Shown piece by piece: positions 8,789-18,437 of a DNA stretch of 37,993 bases. The stretch is from Acidobacteriota bacterium (lineage in GTDB: Bacteria > Acidobacteriota > Aminicenantia > Aminicenantales > Saccharicenantaceae). The stretch spans positions 1-37,993 of the forward strand of contig JAQULR010000015.1 of the NCBI GenBank assembly GCA_028749205.1, in the 5' to 3' direction. How positions within the stretch are numbered: position 1 is the stretch's first letter; each line of letters starts with the position of its first letter. A program made the translations under genes and the position numbers. The notes below the pieces were generated by a model, which had not been told where the DNA came from, searched no databases, and saw nothing but the letters and a program-made list of their open reading frames with translations.

Positions 8789-9565
8789 TCAATCGAGCCT
8801 TTCAGAAATAACCTGGCTTAGTTTAGCCAGTATGTCCTGGACCAGTTTAGAAGACAGGTCGAGACCCACAGAAGACATCCGTCCAAACTCCAAACTGGTC
8901 GGAATACGGACCAACAAATCTGTCCCGTGGTCTTTAGCCAACTTTTCAGTTTGACCCTGACCGAAAAAGTTAGTTGTCTGACCACAGTGAGGGCAGAGAA
9001 AATAACTCATATTCTCGACTATTCCCAATATCGGAACTTTGAGCCTCTCGGCCATTTCTATTGATCTAGCTACTACCGCTGAAACCAGATCTTGTGGTGT
9101 AGTCACAAATATAAGACCTCTTAGCTGAAAAGATTGCATGACAGTAAGGGCCACATCTGAAGTTCCTGGCGGCATATCAATAACCAGATAATCAAGCTGG
9201 CCCCAGAGGACTTGGCCGAAAAACTGCTGAATGGCTTTAGAAAGAAGTGGCCCTCGCCATATAACCGGTTGTTCTTCATTATCCATCAGAAAACTGATGG
9301 ACATCACTTTTAAGCCCTGGTCGGTTTCTACTGGACAGATAAAATCGCCGCAAACCTTCATTTCATACTTGGGCAAATGCATGAGACGGGGGATGCTGGC
9401 TCCAGTAATATCAGCGTCGAGAATTCCAACCTGATATCCTCTTTGTTTCAAGGCCAGGGCACTGAGGTAAGTTACAGTAGACTTTCCTACCCCACCCTTT
9501 CCGCTCATTATTCCAAAAAGATACTTAATTTTGTTGGGTTGGTCTTTTTTTTCTGGTTGAAACAT
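8789..9565 (-). CDS. mrp: Mrp/NBP35-type Fe-S cluster carrier ATPase
   Basis: This 258-residue P-loop ATPase has a deviant Walker A GKGGVGKST at residues 22-30, a DADITGASIPRL switch region and VIDMPPGTSDVAL, all typical of Mrp/ApbC. A C-x2-C pair in FLCPHCGQ bridges the dimer and binds a transferable [4Fe-4S] cluster. The N-terminal DUF59/MIP18 domain of the long Mrp proteins is absent, as in many anaerobes. Its role is assembly or delivery of Fe-S clusters in the cytoplasm. The start is supported by AAGGAG 5-6 bases before the ATG. It lies 138 bp downstream of the M28 peptidase gene, with a weak hairpin between, so it probably has its own promoter. Confidence 0.92.
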   Translation of the reverse strand: MFQPEKKDQPNKIKYLFGIMSGKGGVGKSTVTYLSALALKQRGYQVGILDADITGASIPRLMHLPKYEMKVCGDFICPVETDQGLKVMSISFLMDNEEQPVIWRGPLLSKAIQQFFGQVLWGQLDYLVIDMPPGTSDVALTVMQSFQLRGLIFVTTPQDLVSAVVARSIEMAERLKVPILGIVENMSYFLCPHCGQTTNFFGQGQTEKLAKDHGTDLLVRIPTSLEFGRMSSVGLDLSSKLVQDILAKLSQVISERLD

Positions 9566-9619
9566 TTTTTCTCCTTAGCTTTTTATTATATCTTCCTAAA
9601 CAGCAAATTGGGATTAAAA

Positions 9620-9642
9620 TTGAAATCAATAGACGATTTCAA
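9620..9642 (-). terminator. weak hairpin downstream of the M28 peptidase gene
   Basis: TTGAAATC (9620-9627) and GATTTCAA (9635-9642) form a perfect 8-bp stem with a 7-base loop. On the minus strand the stem is followed by TTTTAAT. The low GC of the stem makes it a modest terminator candidate. Confidence 0.33.
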
Positions 9643-9703
9643 ATTTGATTTTTCACCCTTAGATGGAGAATTAAAAATATCTGGTCTAAATTTCACCAGA
9701 CAA

Positions 9704-11050
9704 TCATTTCAATTCTTGAAATACATATTCAGCCTGCCGTCGCCCAGGCATTCGGTAGATTGATATCAGGCTTTCCAGGCCATTAGCTCCAATAACTGAA
9801 ACTCCAAACGTCAGATTATCAATAGAAACATTTTTGAAAGTAAAAGAATCACCTTTCCCGGCAAAATAACTTCTTTCCCAGAAGGGAGCTTTAGTATCTC
9901 GAACATATATTTTGAAGCCGGATATTTCTTTTTTATTGCCATTCCAGACCCAGCTAAGTTCAGCATCATACCCCTGGCCACGTCTTAGAAGCGGAACTCC
10001 TCTTTCGCTAATTACTTCTGGAGCTTTCGGGGCACAGGCTAAGGACAGTACTGAAGCCAGAGTGAGGCGAGTTATGTCGGCACAATAAGAAACAGAAAGA
10101 TTATCAATGGTATCCATCGGAGTATGTTGAATAGAATAGTTTTCCCGAGCTTCGGTAAAGCGAATTCCAGGATAACCTTCCAGAACAAAAGGAGTATGAT
10201 CCCCACCTCTTCCAAACCGGTCTGAGCGGAAAATTAGCTCAATCTCAAAGTGAGGCAGAACGACTTGAGCAGTTCTCCTGACATACCTGGCCAGTTCCCG
10301 GCTCAGCGAATCATTGGGATCTTCACTGAAGACCCGAACCCTGGTTGAATCGACATAGCCCAGGCCATCTTCTATATTGGCAATCATGTCCAGAGTCAAG
10401 ACTGCTTCTATATTCTTTCTCTGCTGTTTCATTTTTTGAGCATAAAGCGTTGACCCAACCAGCCCCTGTTCTTCCCCGGCAAAAGCGATGAACTGAATGG
10501 TCGCTTCAGTTTCCAGGGGAGCGATAATTCTGGCCATCTCCAAGAGAGCCGCCACTCCTGAGGCATCATCATTAGCTCCTGGGGCTTCGGTGTTAACATC
10601 TTCATAGTTGAATTTTCCGTCCCGGGAAACCGCAATGGTATCATAATGAGCATTAACAATTATCAGTCTTTCTTCCTGGCTCTGGCCTTTTTTGATAGCC
10701 ACGATGTTATGCAGTTCGGTATCCTTGATAATTCTCCGACCCTGTTTTGTAAGAAAATACCCATCATCTACCACTTCCAGCCCTGGAATCTTCTGAAATT
10801 CTCTTACCAACCAGCGCCTGGCTGCTCCGATGCCAAAATTGACGGCTTTCTGCTCCGATAACAGATTTCTGGTTTTGAAAGATTGGAGGGTTTTAATACT
10901 TGAGCTAAGATTTTGGTCTGAAACCTGTTCGATGGCTTTTTTTAGAAACTCTATTCCTCTGGCCTCGACTTCCCGAGCCTTTAGTTCTGGAGAAGCAAAA
11001 ACGACAACCACCATAAAAATTAAAGCCACCAAAATTACCGATTTTTTCAT
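9704..11050 (-). CDS. secreted M28-family zinc aminopeptidase with C-terminal FN3-like domain
   Basis: An ATG at 11065 would add five residues, but the GGAG inside that extension sits 8 bases before the ATG at 11050. The latter gives a proper MKKSVILVAL signal peptide and a 448-residue protein. The two-zinc M28 site is complete: VNAHYDTIA, PGANDDASGVAALLEMARI, the catalytic glutamate pair in AGEEQGL, TLDMIA and GRGGDHTPFVLEG. The protein should remove N-terminal residues from peptides outside the cytoplasm. The last hundred residues (WVWNGNKKEISGFKIYVRD onward) look like a fibronectin-type III module. It follows the tricorn-like protease gene by 47 bp on the same strand; an endoprotease followed by an aminopeptidase suggests a shared peptide-degradation operon. 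Confidence 0.9.
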   Translation of the reverse strand: MKKSVILVALIFMVVVVFASPELKAREVEARGIEFLKKAIEQVSDQNLSSSIKTLQSFKTRNLLSEQKAVNFGIGAARRWLVREFQKIPGLEVVDDGYFLTKQGRRIIKDTELHNIVAIKKGQSQEERLIIVNAHYDTIAVSRDGKFNYEDVNTEAPGANDDASGVAALLEMARIIAPLETEATIQFIAFAGEEQGLVGSTLYAQKMKQQRKNIEAVLTLDMIANIEDGLGYVDSTRVRVFSEDPNDSLSRELARYVRRTAQVVLPHFEIELIFRSDRFGRGGDHTPFVLEGYPGIRFTEARENYSIQHTPMDTIDNLSVSYCADITRLTLASVLSLACAPKAPEVISERGVPLLRRGQGYDAELSWVWNGNKKEISGFKIYVRDTKAPFWERSYFAGKGDSFTFKNVSIDNLTFGVSVIGANGLESLISIYRMPGRRQAEYVFQELK

Positions 11051-11097
11051 CCTGTCATCTCCCATCGTAAGAGCTTATCTCTCTCAGCTAAACCTGC

Positions 11098-14000
11098 TTA
11101 TTTTTTCGGATATGGTGGAACTGGGGGTATCTTTTGTTCCTTAGTCTTTAATTCCTGTAGGATGACTTCAATGGCTTTGTTAAGTTGCTCATCAATTCCT
11201 TCATATTCCTTAGCTGGGTCGTTATCCACATAAATATCAGGTTCAACTCCTTCCCCTTCGATTATCCACTGGCCTTCTAAACTATAAATGGCAAATTCTG
11301 GTTTGTTCAGGTAACCGCCATCGGTCAACGGCAGAGTCCCCCGAATGCCAACCACCCCACCCCAGGTTTTCTTGCCAATGAGTTTACCAAGCTGGTATCG
11401 TTTGAAGCGATAAGGGAAAATATCCCCATCAGAAGCCGAGAATTCATTTATTAAGCAAACCTTTGGCCCCATAATAAGAGCTTCGGGATCGGGTCTGGGA
11501 ACCGAACCCCTGGCAATCCCAATCATGGCCACCTCTCTGGAGAGCCTTTCAATCAACATCGGCGAGACATTACCGCCACCATTCCCCCTGACATCAATTA
11601 TTAAAGCCTTCTTGTTGACTTGAGGATAAAAATGTTTAACGAACTCGTTAAGTCCCCGCACTCCCATATCGGGTACATGAATGTAACCAACCTGGCCGTC
11701 AGTAGCTTTGGCCACAATCTCAGCGTTTTTCTTAACCCAGTTATAATAAACAAGGCTGTTTTCTGTTTCGATCGGCACTACCACTGTTTCCCAGGCACCT
11801 TTCTCTTCTGGCCGGACATTTAGCCTAAGAGTAACCTGCTTTCCAGCAGTATTGACCAGCAATTGATAGATATCTTTCACCTGGTTAACCGGCTGGCCAT
11901 TAATGGCAATTATATAATCTCCTTCTTTAGCCTTAACCCCAATTTCAGTGAGCGGAGAACGAAGTTCTCGAGCCCAGTTTTGTCCAGAAAGGATTTGTTT
12001 GATTTTATAGAATCCAGTTTTGGTCTCACGTTCCAGTTTGGCCCCGAGCCGGCCAACATTGATTCGCTCTACTGTTGGCAGATCTCCCCCGCCAACATAG
12101 GTGTGCCCACAGTTAAGTTCTCCAATCATTTCCCCAATGACGTAAGTCAGGTCAGCCCGGTGATTAACAGCTTTGGCCAAGGGCTCATACTGAGTTTTAA
12201 CCTTTTCCCAGTCGACACCATGCATGTTGGGAGCATAGAAGAAATCTTTCATCTGGCGCCAGGATTCTTCAAAGATCTGAGCCCATTCAGCTTTGCGATC
12301 AAGCCAGACTTCCAGGTCAGACAGGTTAAGTTTTTCTTCTATTTTAAGCGGAGCGATTGGTAAATCAATGATAGCATAATTCCTTCCCTGCTGAACTAAC
12401 ATCTTCTTCTGGTTAGCGGAAATAATATAGCTGGACAGGTTTCCCAGATCTTTCTCCTCCCGCTTAACCAGATCATAATATTTCAGATTGCTCTGGCGGT
12501 CTGAGAAAGAACGCTTAAGGTAATAAAGCCTGTCACCCACTGAAGTCAATCGAAAATAGCGAGAAATTTCAACTGGTAGGCCAACTATCCGGTCTTTGAT
12601 GCCTGTAGCCTCAACTCTGACTACAACTTTTTCTGAACCACCCTTTTCTACGGTTGGTTTATTGTCTTTGCCCGGTTCAGCCGAAACCTTAACTTCATCA
12701 CTCCTTGGTTCAAATGGAGACTTTATGTCTCCGGTCAATGTCACCAGGTATATCCTGGACATATTCAAATAAGCATGGTTCCACTCAGTCCGGCTGTAAA
12801 CAGGATTAAAATCACGATCAGAGACAAAAAATAAATATTTTCCATCAGTGCTGAAACAGGGAGAATAAGAGGAATACCAATCATCAGTTACCCCTATCAT
12901 CTCTTTGGTAGTCAGATTGTAAAGATAAATACTCTGCATCCCGTTTTCTTCTTGCTGGGAATAAGCTACCCAGTTTGAATCTGGCGACCAGGCATAATCT
13001 CTGATTTCCCATATCTTAGACCTAGTTACCTCAGTAATTTGCTTTTTATCAATATCGACATAACGGAGCCGGAACATCCGATCAGACCAGAGAATTTTTT
13101 TACCGTCTGGAGACCAGATGGGCTCATATTTATAACAATCTGAGTTAAAGGTGAGCTGGATCGCCTCTCCTGAACCATCCTGTGGCTTGAGGTACATTTC
13201 TTCTCGCCCCGTTTTATCAGAAATAAAAGCTACCCATTGACCGTCAGGAGACCAGACTGCCCCCCGCTCATGAATACCTGAAGAAGCAGTCAAGTTGCGG
13301 GTGTTTCCTTCTTTAGCAGGTACGGTAAAAACCTCACCGCGGGCCCCGAATAGGGCTCTGGCTCCATCAGGAGCAATATCAAAGGAGTTTATTTTGTCGG
13401 CTACTTTGACCAGTTCTGGCCTGACTTCCGCCTGGTCATCAGCTATGAAAACCGGAATTCGACTGACTTTTTCTGTGCTAAGATCTAGCTTATACAGAAA
13501 CCCACCATTTTCAAAAACGATTGAGTCTGGGCCAAGTGAGGGAAATTTGATATCAAAATCTTTAAAATCTGTTATCTTCCGGGTTTCTCTGGTTTCCAGG
13601 TTACAGACATAAAGATTAAACCTCTTATTTTCATCCCGATCAGATAGAAAATAAACTTTATTACCACTCCACATCGGGATAATATCTGAGGCCGGGTTAG
13701 TCGTCAAATTCTCTGTTTTTTTAGTATTAAAATCATAAATCCAGATATCATCTACCATCCCACCCCGGTATCTCTTCCAGGTGCGAAATTCTCTGAAGAT
13801 CCGGTTAAAAGCCAGCTTCTGTCCATCGGGCGAGTAAGAACAAAAGCCTCCACGCGGCAATGGTAGCTCTTGCGGAATCCCTCCATCCTTAGGCACTAAA
13901 TAAAGCTGACCATTAAAATCATTCCACTCAGCCATTCGAGAACGGAAAATGATTTGATGACCGTCCGGGGTCCAACCCATAACAATATTATTTGGACCCA

Positions 14001-14382
14001 TGCGGTCGGATATATCATCCCGGCTTAGAACCGGCGTATAGGTAAGACGGGCCGCCACGCCGCCCTCAGCTGGCATGAGATAAACTTCCCGGTTCCCATC
14101 ATATTCCCCGGTAAAAGCAATAAGCTTACCGTCGGGTGAAAAATGGGCCAAGGCCTCGTAACCAGGATGAGAAGTCAATCTTCTGGCCACACCTCCAGAA
14201 GCTGACACTGAATAAAGGTCACCGGCATATGAAAAAACCACCAGATCTTTATAGATTGCTGGAAAACGCAGGACTCTGGCTTCTTCAGCCGGGAACAGAA
14301 CTACTGGGCTGGCAAGCAGTAAGGTTATTAATAGGGGAAAAAACGTTATAAAGCGAACATATTTTTCTTTTATCATAGACAC
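11098..14382 (-). CDS. secreted tricorn-like S41 protease with beta-propellers and PDZ domain
   Basis: The frame begins at a GTG (14382) with AGGAGG 7 bases upstream; an in-frame ATG two codons later is too far from that site, so GTG is preferred (1094 residues). A signal peptide covers about 1-30. WD40/PD40-like propeller repeats follow (motifs such as FSPDGKLIAF, WSPDGQWVAF and WSPDGKKILW, about 35-580). A core domain carries His760 in NCGHTY, a PDZ domain lies at about 790-880, and the S41 catalytic domain has IDVRGNGGGN and Ser984 in SASDGD. This matches the tricorn protease catalytic arrangement. Archaeal tricorn is a cytoplasmic giant complex; this form is exported and probably degrades proteins or peptides in the periplasm or outside. 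The M28 gene follows. Confidence 0.92.
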   Translation of the reverse strand: MSMIKEKYVRFITFFPLLITLLLASPVVLFPAEEARVLRFPAIYKDLVVFSYAGDLYSVSASGGVARRLTSHPGYEALAHFSPDGKLIAFTGEYDGNREVYLMPAEGGVAARLTYTPVLSRDDISDRMGPNNIVMGWTPDGHQIIFRSRMAEWNDFNGQLYLVPKDGGIPQELPLPRGGFCSYSPDGQKLAFNRIFREFRTWKRYRGGMVDDIWIYDFNTKKTENLTTNPASDIIPMWSGNKVYFLSDRDENKRFNLYVCNLETRETRKITDFKDFDIKFPSLGPDSIVFENGGFLYKLDLSTEKVSRIPVFIADDQAEVRPELVKVADKINSFDIAPDGARALFGARGEVFTVPAKEGNTRNLTASSGIHERGAVWSPDGQWVAFISDKTGREEMYLKPQDGSGEAIQLTFNSDCYKYEPIWSPDGKKILWSDRMFRLRYVDIDKKQITEVTRSKIWEIRDYAWSPDSNWVAYSQQEENGMQSIYLYNLTTKEMIGVTDDWYSSYSPCFSTDGKYLFFVSDRDFNPVYSRTEWNHAYLNMSRIYLVTLTGDIKSPFEPRSDEVKVSAEPGKDNKPTVEKGGSEKVVVRVEATGIKDRIVGLPVEISRYFRLTSVGDRLYYLKRSFSDRQSNLKYYDLVKREEKDLGNLSSYIISANQKKMLVQQGRNYAIIDLPIAPLKIEEKLNLSDLEVWLDRKAEWAQIFEESWRQMKDFFYAPNMHGVDWEKVKTQYEPLAKAVNHRADLTYVIGEMIGELNCGHTYVGGGDLPTVERINVGRLGAKLERETKTGFYKIKQILSGQNWARELRSPLTEIGVKAKEGDYIIAINGQPVNQVKDIYQLLVNTAGKQVTLRLNVRPEEKGAWETVVVPIETENSLVYYNWVKKNAEIVAKATDGQVGYIHVPDMGVRGLNEFVKHFYPQVNKKALIIDVRGNGGGNVSPMLIERLSREVAMIGIARGSVPRPDPEALIMGPKVCLINEFSASDGDIFPYRFKRYQLGKLIGKKTWGGVVGIRGTLPLTDGGYLNKPEFAIYSLEGQWIIEGEGVEPDIYVDNDPAKEYEGIDEQLNKAIEVILQELKTKEQKIPPVPPYPKK

Positions 14383-14501
14383 AATAAATCCTCCTTCAAA
14401 AATGGTATTTTTTTATTTTAGAATATATTATTCAGGTCAAGCAAGAAATATTTAACCCCTGGAGAATAGACTTAAAAATAGAAAGTAAATGGAAGGCTAT
14501 A

Positions 14502-15311
14502 ATGGATAATTTAGCTCAATTCAACCCAATAGTTGCCACTTTTTTAGCAACACTTTTCACCTACATTATGACAACCATTGGGGCCGCCTCAGTTTTTCTT
14601 TTTAGAACTGTAAATCGTAAACTTCTTGATTTGATGCTTGGCTTTGCCGGTGGAGTAATGATTGCGGCCAGCTTCTGGTCTTTGCTAGCCCCGGCTATTG
14701 AAATGTCAAAGGGCGGCAGCCTGCCCCTATGGTTTCCTTCCGCAGTCGGATTCCTGGCCGGAGCTGGCTTTCTTTTTCTCCTCGATAGAATAATGCCCCA
14801 TCTTCACCTTTTCCTATCAGTTGAATCAGCCGAAGGCTTAAAAACTACCTGGAGCAAGACTACCCTGCTGATCTTGGCTATCACCCTTCATAATATTCCA
14901 GAAGGCCTGGCCGTAGGGGTAGCCTTTGGGGCTGCTTCTCTGGGCGTCCCTGAAGCCTCCCCGGCCAGTGCCGTTGCCCTGGCCATCGGTCTTGGCTTGC
15001 AAAATCTTCCTGAAGGCTTAGCAGTTTCAGGGCCTTTACGGGCGGCAGGTCTAAGCCCAAAACATAGCTTCTTCCTGGGTCAGCTTTCTGGCCTGGTTGA
15101 ACCACTGGCTGGAATCCTGGGAGCCCTGGCTGTAATTAGAGTGATTCCCATTTTGCCCTACGCCATGTCATTTGCCGCCGGGGCAATGATATTTGTAGTG
15201 ATAGAGGAAGTCATTCCAGAATCCCAACAGACCGGAAAGTCTGATTTGGCCACCATCGGCCTAATTACCGGTTTTGTGGTCATGATGATTCTGGATGTAG
15301 CCCTGTCATGA
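14502..15311 (+). CDS. ZIP-family divalent metal transporter (GufA/ZupT-like)
   Basis: This 269-residue, multi-helix membrane protein has the two signature metal-binding helices of ZIP transporters: HNIPEGLAVGVAFG (about 127-140) and NLPEGLAVSG (about 168-177). The first carries the conserved His-Asn...Glu set. A third conserved segment, VIEEVIPESQ, lies near the C-terminus. ZIP proteins let Zn2+, Fe2+ or Mn2+ into the cytoplasm; the metal cannot be decided here. GGAAGG lies 6 bases before the ATG. It is read divergently from the tricorn-like protease (119-bp spacer). Its last six bases overlap the end of the RND permease gene on the other strand. Confidence 0.9.
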   Translation: MDNLAQFNPIVATFLATLFTYIMTTIGAASVFLFRTVNRKLLDLMLGFAGGVMIAASFWSLLAPAIEMSKGGSLPLWFPSAVGFLAGAGFLFLLDRIMPHLHLFLSVESAEGLKTTWSKTTLLILAITLHNIPEGLAVGVAFGAASLGVPEASPASAVALAIGLGLQNLPEGLAVSGPLRAAGLSPKHSFFLGQLSGLVEPLAGILGALAVIRVIPILPYAMSFAAGAMIFVVIEEVIPESQQTGKSDLATIGLITGFVVMMILDVALS

Positions 15312-18300
15312 TTTTTGACGGGCTGCAACTCTATTCTGTCTCCTGTGCTCAAAAATAGAATAAATAACCGGAACAACCACCAGAGTAATGAAAGTAGAGC
15401 TGATTAAACCTCCGATAACCACCCGGGCCATGGGAGTCTGGACTTCGCTTCCTTCTCCCAGACCGATAGCCATTGGAACCATAGCCAGAATAGTTGTCAG
15501 GGCAGTCATCATAATTGGACGTAGTCTTCTCCTGCCGGCTTCCTTAATCGCGTCCATCATTTCCATTCCATCTCGGCGCCGTAGCAAGTTAGTATAATCC
15601 ACTAACAAAATAGCATTATTCACCACAATTCCACCCAGCATGATCATTCCAATGTAAGCCTGCACGTTCAAGTTAGTCCCTGTCAGAAACAACATCAAAG
15701 CCACCCCTATTACAGCTAAGGGAACTGAGAACATAACTATTACTGGGTCTCTCAGCGACTCATACAGCATGGCCATGATCATATAAACCAGAAATAGAGC
15801 TAAAATGATGCTCATCATAAGCTCCCGATTGGCTTTTTGCTGCTCTTCATAATCACCGGTGAAATTGATGACAAAACCGCTTGGCATCGGAATAGTTTTT
15901 ATTGCCTCTCGGGCGTCTTTGATAACTGATCCCAGATCTCGCCCGGCAATTTCTCCCGAAACGTTAATTATTCTCTCTCTATCTCTTCTCTCTATTCTCT
16001 GAGGACCTCGGCCGCTCCTGACTTCAATTACATTGCGTAAACTTATCTGCTCTCCATCAGAGTTGGTTATAGTCATGTCCAGCAGGTCGTTAACATCCAG
16101 ATATTCCGAATCTTTCACTTTAACCAGAATACGGTATTCCTGTCCGCTTTCTCTGAACTGACTGGCCTGAGTACCAGATAAGACCGTAGAAATAAAATTA
16201 CCAATCTGGTTAACTGATAGCTTCATTTCTGAAGCTTTTTGCCGGTTAACTATTAATTGCTCCTCTGGTGACCCTTCCTCTCGGCTAACCCTAATATCAG
16301 TCACTCCTTTTACTTTTTCTACAACTCTTTTGACCTCAGCCGCCAGGCTCTGACCAACTTCCAGGTCATAGCCACGAACCTCAATCTGCAGCCTTTCTTC
16401 ACCACCCCCGCCTCTCATTCCAAACATCATCTGCCCGGAGGCCCTGGTCCGGATGATAGCTCCTGGAACGCTTGATAGTTGGCGGCTAAGATCGGCTGCA
16501 ATATCCATACTGGATCTACTCCTCTGGTCTTTAGGGACAAGTCTGAGGGTAATATTGCCCCGGTTGGCTCCACCTCGCCAACCACCACTACCAGCTCTTT
16601 CTTCTATATATTGAACCTCTGGAACCAGTTGCCGGATCATAGCTTTCACTTCCTGGAGTTTCTGATCCATAACGGATAGCCTGGTCCCAACTTCCATTTC
16701 TACAGTTACTCTGACCTCACCTTCATCGGTTTGAGGCATGTATTCCTGGCCAATAAAACGGAATAAAAAAAGGCTCAAGACAAATATCGCCGCCACAATT
16801 AATAGCACCTTGAGCCTGTGATGCAAACAATAACCCAGCAGATTTTTATACCAGTTTTCAATACTGGCAAAAATTTGTTTGGCCTTAATCCCCAGTTTGG
16901 AATCGGGATTATTACTTCCGAAGTTGTCTCCCTTCATAAGTTTGCTGGCCAGCATCGGGACAAGAGTCAAAGCAACCAACAGGGAACAAGTTAGAGAAAA
17001 GGCTACCACATAGGCCAGTTGCTGGAACATAATTCCTGAAGCTCCTCTGATAAAAAGCATCGGCAAAAAAACGACCAAAGTAGTGACGGTGCTGGCGACG
17101 ATAGCTGAAGTAACTTCTTTAGCTCCTTCCGCTGAAGCTTTTTGCAGCGGAACACCCCCTTCCCGCATCCGGAATATATTCTCCAGAACGACAATAGAAT
17201 TGTCCACCATCATCCCGATACCGAGAGCCAGGCCTCCGAGGCTCATCACATTCAGGGTAAAACCGCCAAAATAAATTAAAGTAAAAGTGGCAATAATAGA
17301 AATCGGAATGGACAGAGCTATAACCAGGGTACTCCTGACATTAACCAGGAAAAAAAGTAAAACGATTACGGCCAGTAAGCCGCCAAATAAGGCGGCGTTA
17401 CCAACATTATTTATAGCATCTCTTATATATTTAGCATTATCTCTTACCACGACAAACTCAAACTGAGGATAGTCTTCAGCAACTCTTTTTAGTTCTTTTA
17501 GGACCCCATCTACAACCGTAACTGTATTTTCACCTGATTGTTTATAAACTGATAGCGACACGCTTAGCAGGTCATTTGTTCTGGCCACCCTGGTAATCCG
17601 CCGATGAGTATCCTCAACACTGGCGATATCCTTTAGCCTGATAGCCGCCCCCTCTCTAACCGCCACGATAGTTTCTTTGATCTGGTCGATACTAGTATAG
17701 ACACCCGGGATTCTTATAGTAATTTCATAATTGCCCTTCTCGATGGTTCCAGCCGGAAGATCAATGTTTTCTTGTCTGATTTTGCTAATGATCAGGTCCA
17801 GAGGTAAACCAAGAGCCTTAACCTTCTCTGGTAATATATTAACCTGAATTTCTCTTTCCAGACCTCCCCAGACATCGATCGAGGCTACCCCAGGAACTCT
17901 TTCCAACCGATAACCAATCTGTTCATCTATTATTCTTCTTACCCGAATTGGGTCAAGATCAGTTAGAATAGCAACGTTTAATACCGGGCTCTGAGCCGGG
18001 TCAAATTTCCGGAGACTCGGCCGCTGGACTTCTTCTGGGAATCTTCTAATAATTCGGTCAATTCTTTCCCGGACTTCATTGGCGGCTTCATCAAGATTTA
18101 CTCCCCAGTTAAACATTACCCGGACAGTGCTGCTTCCCTGGGAAGAAACAGAAAAAATTTCTTCAACACCTGGAACAGAGCTTAAGGCTTCTTCTATCGG
18201 TCGGGTAATTATTTGCTCCATTTCTTCTGGGGCGGTGTTAGAATAAGAAGCAGAGACATTCAAAGTTGGGTAGGTAATCTCAGGCATCAAATCAACAGGT

Positions 18301-18395
18301 AGTCGAGTTAAAGAAACAAACCCCAAAACCACCACTACTAGAATAATCATGATGATAAAAATCGGGCGTTTTATAGAAAACTCAGAAATACTCAT
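15306..18395 (-). CDS. RND-family multidrug efflux pump permease (HAE1/AcrB-like)
   Basis: This 1029-residue inner-membrane pump has twelve expected transmembrane helices and two large periplasmic loops. The N-terminus FSIKRPIFIIMIILVVV and LPVDLMPEITYPTLNVSASY are classic for the hydrophobe/amphiphile efflux group. In helix 4, GIGMMVDNSIVVLENI keeps the first relay Asp but has Asn where AcrB has a second Asp, which is common in this subfamily. The pump uses proton (or sodium) flow to expel hydrophobic compounds through the adaptor and TolC partner. A GGGAGG site precedes the ATG. It is the last gene of a three-gene operon, 42 bp after the adaptor. No local regulator is present, and the substrate is unknown. 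Confidence 0.95.
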   Translation of the reverse strand: MSISEFSIKRPIFIIMIILVVVVLGFVSLTRLPVDLMPEITYPTLNVSASYSNTAPEEMEQIITRPIEEALSSVPGVEEIFSVSSQGSSTVRVMFNWGVNLDEAANEVRERIDRIIRRFPEEVQRPSLRKFDPAQSPVLNVAILTDLDPIRVRRIIDEQIGYRLERVPGVASIDVWGGLEREIQVNILPEKVKALGLPLDLIISKIRQENIDLPAGTIEKGNYEITIRIPGVYTSIDQIKETIVAVREGAAIRLKDIASVEDTHRRITRVARTNDLLSVSLSVYKQSGENTVTVVDGVLKELKRVAEDYPQFEFVVVRDNAKYIRDAINNVGNAALFGGLLAVIVLLFFLVNVRSTLVIALSIPISIIATFTLIYFGGFTLNVMSLGGLALGIGMMVDNSIVVLENIFRMREGGVPLQKASAEGAKEVTSAIVASTVTTLVVFLPMLFIRGASGIMFQQLAYVVAFSLTCSLLVALTLVPMLASKLMKGDNFGSNNPDSKLGIKAKQIFASIENWYKNLLGYCLHHRLKVLLIVAAIFVLSLFLFRFIGQEYMPQTDEGEVRVTVEMEVGTRLSVMDQKLQEVKAMIRQLVPEVQYIEERAGSGGWRGGANRGNITLRLVPKDQRSRSSMDIAADLSRQLSSVPGAIIRTRASGQMMFGMRGGGGEERLQIEVRGYDLEVGQSLAAEVKRVVEKVKGVTDIRVSREEGSPEEQLIVNRQKASEMKLSVNQIGNFISTVLSGTQASQFRESGQEYRILVKVKDSEYLDVNDLLDMTITNSDGEQISLRNVIEVRSGRGPQRIERRDRERIINVSGEIAGRDLGSVIKDAREAIKTIPMPSGFVINFTGDYEEQQKANRELMMSIILALFLVYMIMAMLYESLRDPVIVMFSVPLAVIGVALMLFLTGTNLNVQAYIGMIMLGGIVVNNAILLVDYTNLLRRRDGMEMMDAIKEAGRRRLRPIMMTALTTILAMVPMAIGLGEGSEVQTPMARVVIGGLISSTFITLVVVPVIYSIFEHRRQNRVAARQKS

Positions 18396-18437
18396 TTATT
18401 CCTCCCGGGCTAAAAGATAATCAAGACATGGATATTG

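Noticed and set aside
11863-12363. 166-codon plus-strand frame opposite the tricorn-like protease
   Set aside because: It lies wholly antisense to a gene with clear protease motifs and has no ribosome site or domain; it is a mirror of that gene's codon use.
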